From: Pseudomonadota bacterium | Lineage (GTDB): Bacteria; Pseudomonadota; Gammaproteobacteria; Burkholderiales; SG8-39 | DNA: 64,000 nt | Reading direction: 5' to 3' | NCBI GenBank assembly: GCA_947455195.1 | Contig: CANGMI010000006.1 | Location: forward strand, 124,001 to 188,000 | Shown here: positions 20,017 through 27,914 of the stretch, piece after piece | Layout of the letters: each line of letters opens with the position of its first letter | Numbering within the stretch: position 1 is the first letter of the stretch | Program-made: the position numbers and the translations under genes | The notes under the pieces: generated by a model | What the model saw: the letters and a program-made list of their open reading frames with translations, nothing else | Told to the model about the DNA's origin: nothing | Database searches by the model: none

Positions 20017-20865
20017 TCACTCGACAGGTACCTCGCCCAACACCGTGCAACGACGGAGCAGGCGCCGCTCGGAGGCATCGAAATCGCTGCGGGCATGGAC
20101 CGTGCAGCGGTTGTCCCACATGAGGAGATCACCGACCTGCCAGACATGCTCGTAGATCCAGGCCGGATTCTCCAGATGGTCGAAAAGCTCGGCCAGCAGG
20201 GCGTCCGATTCGGCCCGCGGCATGCCCACGATGTGATCGGTCATGAGCCGGTTGACGTAGAGTGCCTTGCGCCCGGTTCGCGGGTGCGTGCGAACGACCG
20301 GGTGCGCGTGCTGAAGCGCCTCGGCCGTCGGCGCTCCGCGCTGGGTCGGGTTGGCTCCGTAGTCATAGATGTTCATGGCACGCAGGCCGGCCAGGCGCGC
20401 CTTGGTCGCCGCGGGCAAGGCCTCGTAGGCCGCGACCATGTTGCCAAAGAGCGTATTGCCGCCCCGGGAGGGAATCTCGATGGCATAGAGCATCGAGGCC
20501 ATTGCCGGCCGCTCGACATAGCACTGATCGGAGTGGAACATCATCTCGCCATCGGGCAGCGCGCCAATCAGCTGGCCGTTCTCGCGGATGTTCGAGATGA
20601 ACATCACGCCCGGGTGGCCCTTTGACGTGCCATCGTGACGGTTGAGCAACCGCATGGCGGGCTCGCCGAAATAACCGGCAAACCGCACCTGCTCCTCCTC
20701 GCTGATCGACTGGCCGCGAAAGAGGATGGTGCCGGTCTCGTGCCAGATCGCCTCGAGCTGCGCGATGCCGGCAGCATCGAGCGGAACACGCAGGTCGATG
20801 TCCAGTGCCTCGCGTCCGCTCCAGGGCGTCAGGGCGCGGCTGCGAATGATGCTGCTCGTCTCCAC
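20017..20865 (-). CDS. TauD/TfdA-family Fe(II)/2-oxoglutarate dioxygenase
   Basis: 282 aa. The iron ligands are H111 and D113 in 'FHSDQCY' and H257 in 'DNRCTVHARSDF'. 2-oxoglutarate binding is expected from the arginines at 267-271. 'RGQSISEEEQVRFAGYFG' is the usual N-terminal feature. TfdA-like enzymes cleave ethers or sulfonates by hydroxylation; the substrate here is unknown. A Rieske ferredoxin gene lies 79 bp upstream in the same operon, although TauD enzymes do not need a ferredoxin. Confidence 0.92.
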   Translation of the reverse strand: METSSIIRSRALTPWSGREALDIDLRVPLDAAGIAQLEAIWHETGTILFRGQSISEEEQVRFAGYFGEPAMRLLNRHDGTSKGHPGVMFISNIRENGQLIGALPDGEMMFHSDQCYVERPAMASMLYAIEIPSRGGNTLFGNMVAAYEALPAATKARLAGLRAMNIYDYGANPTQRGAPTAEALQHAHPVVRTHPRTGRKALYVNRLMTDHIVGMPRAESDALLAELFDHLENPAWIYEHVWQVGDLLMWDNRCTVHARSDFDASERRLLRRCTVLGEVPVE

Positions 20866-20944
20866 GACACCCTCCTTTCTGTCAGTCGTCAGCGTTCGAT
20901 GCCCGAAACGGGCTGGAACCCCTCAGAGCGCACCGATCGAAACC

Positions 20945-21256
20945 TCAAACCTGGACCAGTACCTGGCCTGCATCGACCTTCACCGGGTAGCTCGCGATGT
21001 CGATCTTGCAGGGTGCTGCAACGGCCTTGCCGGTACGGATATCGAACGTGCCCTGATGCAGCGGACACTCGATCTGGCAATCGTCAACGATGAAGCCATC
21101 GCCGAGACTCGCGTTGCCATGGGAGCAGGTGTCATCGGTGGCGAAGATTTCACCGCCGAGGTTGTACAGACAGAGGGTCTTGCCAGCGCAATCGACGACC
21201 AGCGTGCCACCTTCGGGCACGTCGTCAGCAGCGGCAACAGGGTGCCAATCGCTCAT
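20945..21256 (-). CDS. Rieske [2Fe-2S] ferredoxin (bacterial oxygenase type)
   Basis: 103 aa from the ATG at 21256 (CAGGAG upstream). Rieske ligands are C44 and H46 ('TCSHG') and C64 and H67 ('CPLHQG'). Size and sequence fit the soluble electron-transfer ferredoxins of ring-hydroxylating dioxygenases and the NirD-like family. First gene of the 21256-15804 operon. The natural partner may be the ring hydroxylase at 26010-27847, because that cluster has no ferredoxin of its own. No ferredoxin reductase is in the window. Confidence 0.92.
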   Translation of the reverse strand: MSDWHPVAAADDVPEGGTLVVDCAGKTLCLYNLGGEIFATDDTCSHGNASLGDGFIVDDCQIECPLHQGTFDIRTGKAVAAPCKIDIASYPVKVDAGQVLVQV

Positions 21257-21333
21257 CGCTTCATTCTCCTGATTCGGGCAGGCGCCCGGACAGCGGATCT
21301 TGCGTCTGCCCGGTGCGAGCAGCATGACCCTCA

Positions 21334-21339
21334 AATATA
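21334..21339 (-). promoter_or_regulatory. candidate -10 box (TATATT) of the ferredoxin-dioxygenase operon
   Basis: TATATT on the minus strand, 78 nt upstream of the ferredoxin ATG, in an AT-rich patch unusual for this DNA. No -35 match. Confidence 0.35.
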
Positions 21340-21376
21340 ACCCGGCTGGCAGCGTCTGGGATGAGAGGGGTGCGAA

Positions 21377-21433
21377 TGCGATGCACGGGTGCGCGACGGC
21401 GCGGTGATCAGGGCGTTGTGCGGATGCATCGCA
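21377..21433. promoter_or_regulatory. 9-bp inverted repeat in the divergent control region
   Basis: Perfect arms TGCGATGCA (21377-21385) and TGCATCGCA (21425-21433), 39 nt apart, between two divergent operons. The right arm sits just before the -10 box of the deacetylase-ABC operon. Two direct copies of TGATCAGG (21405 and 21439) lie in and beside it. The layout suits a dimeric or looping regulator; no regulator gene is adjacent. Confidence 0.45.
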
Positions 21434-21436
21434 CCG

Positions 21437-21442
21437 TATGAT
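21437..21442 (+). promoter_or_regulatory. candidate -10 box (TATGAT) of the deacetylase-ABC operon
   Basis: TATGAT (5/6), predicting a transcript start near 21449 and a leader of about 28 nt before the ATG at 21477. The best upstream hexamer, TTGTGC at 21416, is only 15 nt away. Confidence 0.4.
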
Positions 21443-21476
21443 CAGGACTCTCGCTCTTCGAGCTGACGAGGCGCTC

Positions 21477-22346
21477 ATGGACAACACCCTGTACGACTAC
21501 TCGCCGATCAAGCATCGTGCGCCGATCGCCCTGCCCAATGGCGCCCGAGTGGCCTTCTGGATCGGGATGAACATCGAGCATTTCGTCGTCGACAAGCGCT
21601 CGACCAGTATCAGCCCGTCGACCGCAGGGCTCGTTCCCGACCCCTTGAACCACGGCTGGCGCGATTACGGCACCCGGGTGGGCATCTGGCGCATGATGGA
21701 CTGCCTGGATCGGCATGGCCTGCGGGCGAGCGTGCTGCTCAACTCCGACGTCTGTCTGAAGTACCCGCAGATCATCGAGGAAGGCAATCGGCGCAACTGG
21801 GTCTGGCTCGCGCACGGCAAGACCAACTCGGTCTTCCAGACCGGCATGAACGAAGAGGACGAGCGGCGCTACCTCACCGAAGTGATCGACACCATCCGGA
21901 CCAGCACCGGCCGGATGCCCCGCGGCTGGCTCGGACCGGCCCTGTCGGAAACCTTCAACACGCCCAATCTGCTCGAGGAACTGGGTCTTGACTACACCTG
22001 CGACTGGTGCGCCGATGACCAGCCGTTCAGGCTCAACACCCGCGAGGGACGTCTGATTTCGGTGCCCTACTCGATCGAGATCAATGATCTGCCGCTCTTC
22101 CTTGGCAAGAGCCTGAGTGGGCCCGACTTCCGCCAGATCGTGACCGACCAGTTCGACATGCTCCATGACGAGGGCCGCGAGAGCGCACGGGTGATGTGCC
22201 TTTCGCTGCACCCCTTCATCACTGGCCAACCCTTTCGCCTGAAGTATCTCGATCAGGCGCTGGCATACATCAAGAGCCACAAGGACGTGTGGTTTGCGAC
22301 GAGCGACGAGATCGCCCAGTGGTATTCCAGCCTGCCAGAGGGCTAG
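21477..22346 (+). CDS. polysaccharide deacetylase-family hydrolase (PuuE/allantoinase-like)
   Basis: 289 aa from the ATG at 21477 with GAGG upstream. Sequence features 'VAFWIGMNIEHF', 'HGWRDYGTRVGIWRM', 'ASVLLNSDVCLKYP', 'AHGKTNS' and 'MCLSLHPFITGQPFRLKYL' match the NodB-fold subgroup often annotated as allantoinase PuuE or 'polysaccharide deacetylase'. These act on small cyclic amides rather than polysaccharides. No signal peptide. It heads an operon with a complete ABC importer, so the imported compound is probably its substrate. Confidence 0.82.
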   Translation: MDNTLYDYSPIKHRAPIALPNGARVAFWIGMNIEHFVVDKRSTSISPSTAGLVPDPLNHGWRDYGTRVGIWRMMDCLDRHGLRASVLLNSDVCLKYPQIIEEGNRRNWVWLAHGKTNSVFQTGMNEEDERRYLTEVIDTIRTSTGRMPRGWLGPALSETFNTPNLLEELGLDYTCDWCADDQPFRLNTREGRLISVPYSIEINDLPLFLGKSLSGPDFRQIVTDQFDMLHDEGRESARVMCLSLHPFITGQPFRLKYLDQALAYIKSHKDVWFATSDEIAQWYSSLPEG

Positions 22347-22429
22347 AGGAACACAGCCCGACAGCCCGGTCGGCATGGATCGTGCGTGCTAACCTGCCCC
22401 ATCGATCCTCACTTCGCGGAGCCCACCCC

Positions 22430-23419
22430 ATGCGTCACAGCCCCCTGCGTTGCAGCCTCGGTCGCCGCCTGGCGGCGTTTGCAGCGATTGCCACAACGCT
22501 CGCCGTCGCCAACCCGAGCCTCGCCCAGGAGCGCAAGCTGCGCCTGGGCGTCATGCGGATCGCCGCGATGGCTACGCCCTACGTCGCCAAGGAGCAGGGC
22601 TTCTTCAAGAAGCACGGGCTCGACGTTGAACTGGTACCCATCAGGTCGGGGGCCGAGGGCATCCAGGCCATGCAGGGCGGAAATGTCGATGCGACCCTGG
22701 CCATTCCCAGCTTCGCAATGTCGGCCAACGAGCGCCGCTTCGACCTCGTGATGATCTATCAGAACGAACTCGCCCACGATGCGCCGCCTGACAGCGGCGG
22801 CATGCTGGTGCGCAAGGATTCTCCGGTGCAGTCGCTGAAGGATCTGGCAGGACGCACCGTTGCGGTGAATGCGCTGCACGCTCAGGAGGCCGTCAGTGCC
22901 CAGTTCCTGCTGCGCAAGGCCGGCCTGTCGAAAGACCAGGTGAAATACGTCGAGGCCCCGCACCCCACCCTGGGTGATCTGCTGATGCGCGGTCAGGCCG
23001 ATGCTGTCGTGACCATTGACCCCTTCACCACCATGATTCGCGAGCGGGGCGGGCGCGTCATCGCCTGGCAATACGCCGAAGCGGTGCCCAGTCAACCGAT
23101 CGGCACCTTCTGGTCGAAACGCGCCTGGGCCGATCGCAATGTCGAGGCGCTCGAAGCCTTCACCGCGGCGATGGACGAAGCCATCACCTGGGTCAATGCC
23201 GACCCGGTGCGTACCCAGGGTGTGGTGGCCGAATTCACCAAACTGCCCGCCGAGATCGTCAAGGCGATGCCGATGATCGTGTGGTCGTCGAAGATCGATC
23301 TGGCGCGCTGGACCGAAATGATCGCAATGCTCAAGACGATGGGCGAGATCCAGGACGATCACAAGCCGCAGGAATACTTTCACAGCGTCGTGATGCGGCG
23401 TCTCGGCCAGAAGGGCTGA
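22430..23419 (+). CDS. ABC transporter periplasmic substrate-binding protein (NMT1/TauA/SsuA-like)
   Basis: 329 aa from the ATG at 22430. The Sec signal peptide (basic 'RCSLGRR', then a hydrophobic core) ends near 'PSLAQ' at residue ~33. 'LRLGVMRIAAMATPYVAKEQGFF' and 'GLDVELVPIRSGAEGIQAMQGG' are typical of receptors for aliphatic sulfonates, nitrate or pyrimidine precursors. The ligand is unknown. The ATPase follows after 5 nt and the permease overlaps that, so the importer is complete. Confidence 0.9.
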   Translation: MRHSPLRCSLGRRLAAFAAIATTLAVANPSLAQERKLRLGVMRIAAMATPYVAKEQGFFKKHGLDVELVPIRSGAEGIQAMQGGNVDATLAIPSFAMSANERRFDLVMIYQNELAHDAPPDSGGMLVRKDSPVQSLKDLAGRTVAVNALHAQEAVSAQFLLRKAGLSKDQVKYVEAPHPTLGDLLMRGQADAVVTIDPFTTMIRERGGRVIAWQYAEAVPSQPIGTFWSKRAWADRNVEALEAFTAAMDEAITWVNADPVRTQGVVAEFTKLPAEIVKAMPMIVWSSKIDLARWTEMIAMLKTMGEIQDDHKPQEYFHSVVMRRLGQKG

Positions 23420-23424
23420 GCCGG

Positions 23425-24246
23425 ATGCAGACCCCAGCGGCGCATGGCGCGACGAACGAGAGCGCCGGCTGGCTTGTCGGGCGCGGGCTGGCGCGACGCC
23501 ACGCCGCGCTGACCATCTTCGAGTCGCTGGACATCGATGTCGCGAGAGGCGAGTTTCTTACCCTCATCGGTGCCTCGGGCTGCGGCAAGTCGACACTGCT
23601 GCGCATGCTGGCTGGTCTGGAACCCCCCAGCGATGGCGTCATCCGGATCGGCCATCGCCTGATCGACCAGCCGCCCCCCGAGGTGGTCTACCTCTTTCAG
23701 CAGTATGAGAAGTCGATCTTTCCCTGGCTCGACGTGCAGTCCAATGTGGCCTTCGGGCTGCGCCGCCGCGCCGACCGCCCCGACGAAGCAGGTATCCGTG
23801 CGCGCGTCTCGGCAGTGATCGAGCGGGTCGGGCTGCGCGGGGTGGAAACCTACTTTCCCAGCCAGCTCTCCGGCGGCATGCAGCAGCGTGTGGCCCTGGC
23901 ACGAGCGCTTGCCTGCCAGCCCGACATCCTGCTGATGGATGAGCCATTCAGCGCGGTGGATGCTCTCACCCGAGTCAATCTGCAACAACTGCTGCTCGAG
24001 TTGTGGCATGAACTCGGACTGACGGTCGTTTTCGTCACCCACGATGTCGATGAGGCGGTCTACCTGTCGCAACGGGTCATCGCCCTCACTGGCCGCCCGG
24101 CTCGCATGGATCCTGCCGTCATGATCGACCTGCCCCACCCGCGCAACCCGGTGAGCAGTCGCATCGATGGGCGCTTCGCCGACTACCGCAATCGGCTGTA
24201 TCTGGCGATTACGCAGCCCGATCGCGTTGCAGGCGCGCGAGCATGA
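23425..24246 (+). CDS. ABC transporter ATP-binding protein (SsuB/TauB-like)
   Basis: 273 aa from the ATG at 23425. Walker A 'GASGCGKST', Q-loop 'LFQQYEKSIFPWL', signature 'LSGGMQQR', Walker B 'ILLMDEPF' and the switch histidine in 'VFVTHDVDEAV' are all present, so it should be an active ATPase. The C-terminal 'LPHPRNP' is typical of the nitrate/sulfonate/taurine subfamily. It overlaps the permease gene by 4 nt (ATGA). Confidence 0.95.
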   Translation: MQTPAAHGATNESAGWLVGRGLARRHAALTIFESLDIDVARGEFLTLIGASGCGKSTLLRMLAGLEPPSDGVIRIGHRLIDQPPPEVVYLFQQYEKSIFPWLDVQSNVAFGLRRRADRPDEAGIRARVSAVIERVGLRGVETYFPSQLSGGMQQRVALARALACQPDILLMDEPFSAVDALTRVNLQQLLLELWHELGLTVVFVTHDVDEAVYLSQRVIALTGRPARMDPAVMIDLPHPRNPVSSRIDGRFADYRNRLYLAITQPDRVAGARA

Positions 24247-24995
24247 AAGGTCGCGTCTGGGGCTTCGCCCTGATCCTGCTGGTACTGCTCGTCTGGGAAG
24301 CGCTTACAGCCGCGCGCGTCATCGACACGCCCTCGGTACCTCGCGTCACCGAGATCGCGGTCGCCTGGTGGCGAGCCATCGCCTCGGGCGACATGCCCCA
24401 CGAACTCTGGCCCAGTCTCTACCGCATCGCCGTCGGCTACGGACTTGCCGTACTCGTGGCGGTGCCCACCGGGCTGCTGATGGGCGCCTCGCGCTTCATC
24501 TACGGCCTCCTCGAACCAGCCACCGAACTGCTGCGTCCGATTCCGAGCTCGGCCTACATTCCGATTGCCATTCTCTTTCTGGGCATCGGCGACGAGATGA
24601 AGATGTTTGCCGTCTTCTTCGGCTGCGTCTTTCCTGTTCTGGTCAACACGAGCGACGGGGTGAAGGGCGTCGACCCGGTACTGGTCGATACCGGCCGAAC
24701 GTTCGGCCTGACGCGAGGCGACATCCTGCGTTCGATCATCTTCCCGGCCGCGATCCCGGCCATCCTCACCGGCATGCGCGTGGCCCTGTCGATCGCGCTC
24801 ATCGTCGTGGTCGTTGCCGAAATGGTGGCCGGCTCGAGCGGCATCGGCTATTTCATCCTCGACAATCAGCGCACCTTCCGGGTGCCGGAGATGTTTGCCG
24901 GCATTGCCACGCTGGGCGTCCTGGGCTACCTGGCCAACACGATCTTCCTGCTCGCCGAAGCCCGTGCCTTGCGCTGGCGGCCGGCGGCGCGCTAG
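24243..24995 (+). CDS. ABC transporter permease (SsuC/TauC-like)
   Basis: 250 aa with about six membrane segments. The EAA loop is seen as 'DTGRTFGLTRGDILRSIIFPAAIPAILTG', followed by 'GSSGIGYFI'. Together with the two upstream genes it forms the complete importer. Its TAG stop shares the palindrome CTAG with the stop of the convergent dienelactone hydrolase gene. Confidence 0.93.
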   Translation: MKGRVWGFALILLVLLVWEALTAARVIDTPSVPRVTEIAVAWWRAIASGDMPHELWPSLYRIAVGYGLAVLVAVPTGLLMGASRFIYGLLEPATELLRPIPSSAYIPIAILFLGIGDEMKMFAVFFGCVFPVLVNTSDGVKGVDPVLVDTGRTFGLTRGDILRSIIFPAAIPAILTGMRVALSIALIVVVVAEMVAGSSGIGYFILDNQRTFRVPEMFAGIATLGVLGYLANTIFLLAEARALRWRPAAR

Positions 24996-25696
24996 CCCAC
25001 GGTCGGGCGCAGCCTGTCCTCGAGAAAGGCCATCATCGCCGCAAAGGACGCCCGCGCCGCCCGTTCGCGATAGCGCTCGGTGGTGAAGTTGTGGAATGCA
25101 TGCCCCGCTTCCTGATACGTCTGGAACTCATGCCACTTGCCCAGACGCGTCAGCTCGCTCGAAATGGTCTGGACATCGGCCGGTGACGGGTTGGTATCGT
25201 CGGCGCCGAAGAATCCGGCCAGCGGACATCCAATGCCCGCCGTGCGCTCCAATGGCGAGGGGCCTGCACCCCATGCCTTCATGATGTTGCCGCCATAGAA
25301 AACGACCGCTGCCCGCAGGTGCGTGTTCGTGCAGGCAGCCAGGTAACTCACCCGCCCGCCCATGCAGAAGCCGACGATGCCGAGGGCCGCATGACCGCGG
25401 GCTCGAAGCAGATCGACTGTGGCATCGACATCGGCCATCACCTCATCGTCATGCAACTGACCGATGCGGGTCATCGCATCAAGCCCCTCGGCCGGCTGGC
25501 GATGGAAGAGGGCCGGTGCCGCCGCGGCATAACCCTCGCGACACAGGCGATGCACCATGTCCTGGATGGGTGCATCGACGCCCCCCGCATGCTGGATGAC
25601 GACCATGGCCGGAGCCTGGGCACCGGCTGCTGGTGTGCCCAGGTAGACCGGCATCGAATGTCCCCCAACCTGCACCGATTCCCATTGCACTCGCAC
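24992..25696 (-). CDS. dienelactone hydrolase family protein
   Basis: 234 aa if started at the GTG at 25696, which has AAGGAG 6 nt upstream; an ATG at 25726 would add ten residues but has no ribosome site and falls inside a tandem repeat. Catalytic triad: C111 in 'GFCMGGR', D166/D167 in 'FGADDTN', H199 in 'GHAFHNF', using Cys as in true dienelactone hydrolases. It may open lactone intermediates of aromatic degradation; the natural substrate is unproven. It is transcribed away from the ring hydroxylase operon. Confidence 0.88.
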   Translation of the reverse strand: MRVQWESVQVGGHSMPVYLGTPAAGAQAPAMVVIQHAGGVDAPIQDMVHRLCREGYAAAAPALFHRQPAEGLDAMTRIGQLHDDEVMADVDATVDLLRARGHAALGIVGFCMGGRVSYLAACTNTHLRAAVVFYGGNIMKAWGAGPSPLERTAGIGCPLAGFFGADDTNPSPADVQTISSELTRLGKWHEFQTYQEAGHAFHNFTTERYRERAARASFAAMMAFLEDRLRPTVG

Positions 25697-25721
25697 GCCG
25701 CTCTCCTTCACCAGTAGCCGG

Positions 25722-25787
25722 CCCATCTCGGACCCATCTCGGACCTATCTCGGACCCATCTCGGACCCATCGCAGACGCATTGCAGG
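25722..25787. repeat. 11-bp tandem repeat, six units, in the dienelactone hydrolase leader
   Basis: Unit CCCATCTCGGA: copies at 25722, 25733, 25744 (one change) and 25755 are nearly identical, and 25766 and 25777 are decayed. On the minus strand each good unit carries an ATG (25726, 25737, 25759, 25770; the third is mutated to ATA). Because 11 is not a multiple of three, neighbouring copies lie in different frames. The repeats lie between the predicted promoter and the ribosome site. Confidence 0.9.
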
Positions 25788-25809
25788 GCCCCCTTCGGGA
25801 TACTGTCAA
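25780..25809 (-). promoter_or_regulatory. promoter of the dienelactone hydrolase gene
   Basis: Perfect -35 TTGACA (25809-25804), 18-nt spacer, -10 TGCAAT (25785-25780, 4/6). The start would be near 25773, placing almost the whole tandem repeat in the 5' leader of about 77 nt. Confidence 0.55.
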
Positions 25810-26009
25810 TCTAGCATGCGCGCAGGGCCGCCCGACGGCGCCACGGCATACCGCGAGCGAACGCTGAGATATGCGATGGGCGGGCAGGCGAACTCCGCCA
25901 CACGGGCAGGTTCGCGCCTAGAATGAGGGTCTCCCCGGATCTCATGAACCATCCGCCGCTGGTTCGCTGGCGCCCACCACTGGCACGTCGCCTCGCCCCC
26001 TGTCCGCTG

Positions 26010-27338
26010 ATGCCTTCCATCAATCCTGCCGACCTCTTCCGCGACGACCGCGTCCATCGGGCGGTGTACGTCGACCCCGAGGTCTTTGCACTGGAGCAGG
26101 ATCGGGTCTTTCGCACGGCCTGGCTCTATGCCGGTCACGAAAGTCAGGTGCCCTCCGCGGGTGACTACGCGAAGGTGATGCTCGGCCCCGACGAAGTGCT
26201 GCTGGTGCGTGAGAGCAACGGGTCGCTCGCGATGTTGCACAACCGTTGTCCGCACCGCGGATCGTGCCTGGTCGGCGAACCGCGCGGCCATCTGGCACGC
26301 TTTCGTTGCCCCTACCATGCCTGGACCTTCGGTCTCGACGGCCATCTGATCGGCGTGCCAATGAGCGATGGCTACTCGGGCGAACTCGATCTGCGTGACC
26401 CGGCACTGCAACTGACGCGCGTGGCACGCGTGGAAAGCTACCGCGGCTTCATCTTTGCGTCGCACGCTGCATCAGGCCCGTCACTCCAGGATTTTCTCGG
26501 CTCGCTCGCCAGCGCGCTCGACAACATGGTCGACCGCGCACCCGCCGGCACGCTGACGCAAGCCGGCGGCACCCTGCGCATGGCCTATCGGGGCAACTGG
26601 AAACTGTTCATGGAAAACGCCACCGATCTGGTGCACCCGAGCGTGGTGCACGAGAGCTCGGTGGCCGCCGCCCGCACCCACCGCGAAGCGCTGGGTGCCG
26701 ACCCGCAGACCGCCCAGACGCTTCAGATGCTGCTCTCGAACGGACTGGGCATGCCGCAATGGGCCGAGGTACCCCTGCATGCCGACCCTCATGGCCATGT
26801 CTACATGGGTGGCTTCTACAAGAGCGGCGTCATCGCGCCGGCGCGCACCGACCCGGTGTTCGAGCGCTATCGTGCCGCGCTGCTCGAGCGCCACGGTGAG
26901 ACTGAAACCGCGCGCATCCTGGGCGTCGACCGCTTCAACAATCTCATCTGGCCCAACCTGTCGGTCAACGCGCGGTTCGGGGTACTGCGTCAGGTACAAC
27001 CGGTGTCGGTCAATCACACCGTGATCAGCAGCACCTGCTTTCGCTTCGACGGTGCCCCGGACGAGATGTTCGACCTGACCCTGCAGTTTCTCAACACGGC
27101 AAGCTCTGCTTCGTCGATGGTGGCCTCTGATGACCTCGAGATCTTCGAGCGCTGTCAGCGCGGGCTCGAGGCAAGCGTCGACCCCTGGATCGACATCCGT
27201 CGCGGTCGCGCAGGCGATAGCCGGGCCGCCGATGGTTCGGTGGCTGCGCCCGGCACGAGCGAGCTGCCCATCCGCAACCAGCTGCAGGCGTGGCTCTCGC
27301 ACATGCAAGCAGGCCCACGCGGAACGACGGCGCGATGA
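26010..27338 (+). CDS. aromatic ring-hydroxylating dioxygenase alpha subunit (Rieske non-haem iron)
   Basis: 442 aa from the ATG at 26010 (longer starts at 25923 and 25944 would add a proline-rich tail with no family similarity). Rieske ligands C80, H82, C100 and H103 ('CPHRGS', 'CPYHAWTFG'). The catalytic iron site lies in 'NWKLFMENATDLVHPSVVH', with D206 the bridging acid and H209 and H214 the ligands. It adds O2 to an aromatic substrate that cannot be named. The beta subunit overlaps by 4 nt. No ferredoxin or reductase adjoins; the ferredoxin at 20945 is a candidate partner. Confidence 0.93.
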   Translation: MPSINPADLFRDDRVHRAVYVDPEVFALEQDRVFRTAWLYAGHESQVPSAGDYAKVMLGPDEVLLVRESNGSLAMLHNRCPHRGSCLVGEPRGHLARFRCPYHAWTFGLDGHLIGVPMSDGYSGELDLRDPALQLTRVARVESYRGFIFASHAASGPSLQDFLGSLASALDNMVDRAPAGTLTQAGGTLRMAYRGNWKLFMENATDLVHPSVVHESSVAAARTHREALGADPQTAQTLQMLLSNGLGMPQWAEVPLHADPHGHVYMGGFYKSGVIAPARTDPVFERYRAALLERHGETETARILGVDRFNNLIWPNLSVNARFGVLRQVQPVSVNHTVISSTCFRFDGAPDEMFDLTLQFLNTASSASSMVASDDLEIFERCQRGLEASVDPWIDIRRGRAGDSRAADGSVAAPGTSELPIRNQLQAWLSHMQAGPRGTTAR

Positions 27339-27847
27339 ACGACACCGCCGCCCTGCCCTTCGAACTCGAGCGCAGGCTCACCCGCTTCGTGTTCGAGGAG
27401 GCGCGCCTGCTCGACGAACGACGGTTCGCCGACTGGCTCTCGCTCTTTGCGCCTGAAGGCCTCTACTGGGTACCGTCGGAGCCCGGGCAGATCTCGCCGA
27501 CTGACACGCTCTCGCTCTTTTGCGAACGAAAGCCGCTGCTCGCGGTACGCATCGAACGCCTCACCCACCCCAACCACTTTGCCCAGCAACCGGTAACACG
27601 TACCCACCACCACGTGAGCGGGGTTCTGGCACAGCGCTCATCGCAGCCCGGCATCGACTTCGAGATCCACGCATCGCTCATCGTGGCCGAGTCACGCGCC
27701 GACGATCAGCGCTGGTATGCCGGCCGCACCACGCACCAGCTGAGGACGAACCCGACTGGCTGCCCCCAACCGTTCGAGATCATGCTGAAACGGGTCGACC
27801 TCATCAATTGTGATGCGCCACACCGGATACTTGCCGTACCCTTCTGA
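27335..27847 (+). CDS. aromatic ring-hydroxylating dioxygenase beta subunit
   Basis: 170 aa, NTF2/SnoaL-like small subunit that stabilises the alpha3beta3 hexamer. 'RFVFEEARLLDERRFADWLSLF' and 'YWVPSEPGQ' are typical of the beta subunits, as is the C-terminal 'RVDLINCDAPHRIL'. The ATG overlaps the alpha stop (ATGA), which ensures matched translation. Confidence 0.93.
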   Translation: MNDTAALPFELERRLTRFVFEEARLLDERRFADWLSLFAPEGLYWVPSEPGQISPTDTLSLFCERKPLLAVRIERLTHPNHFAQQPVTRTHHHVSGVLAQRSSQPGIDFEIHASLIVAESRADDQRWYAGRTTHQLRTNPTGCPQPFEIMLKRVDLINCDAPHRILAVPF

Positions 27848-27914
27848 CCTTGCCGATCCGTCCCTTGCGGACCAGCCTGCCAGACACCTGCCAACACCCT
27901 CGACGGAGAACTCG

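Larger units (their letters stand above)
25697..26009. other. divergent intergenic region without a gene (about 310 bp)
   Basis: Holds the 11-bp tandem repeat and minus-strand promoter listed separately, and a plus-strand TAGAAT at 25919-25924 that may drive the ring hydroxylase operon. Apart from possible longer starts for the two flanking genes (25726 on the minus strand, 25923 or 25944 on the plus strand), I see no credible ORF in it. Confidence 0.6.

Noticed and set aside
25722-25787. Tandem repeats as a CRISPR array or iteron origin
   Set aside because: Units are 11 bp and contiguous, with no spacers, no cas genes and no replication gene nearby.
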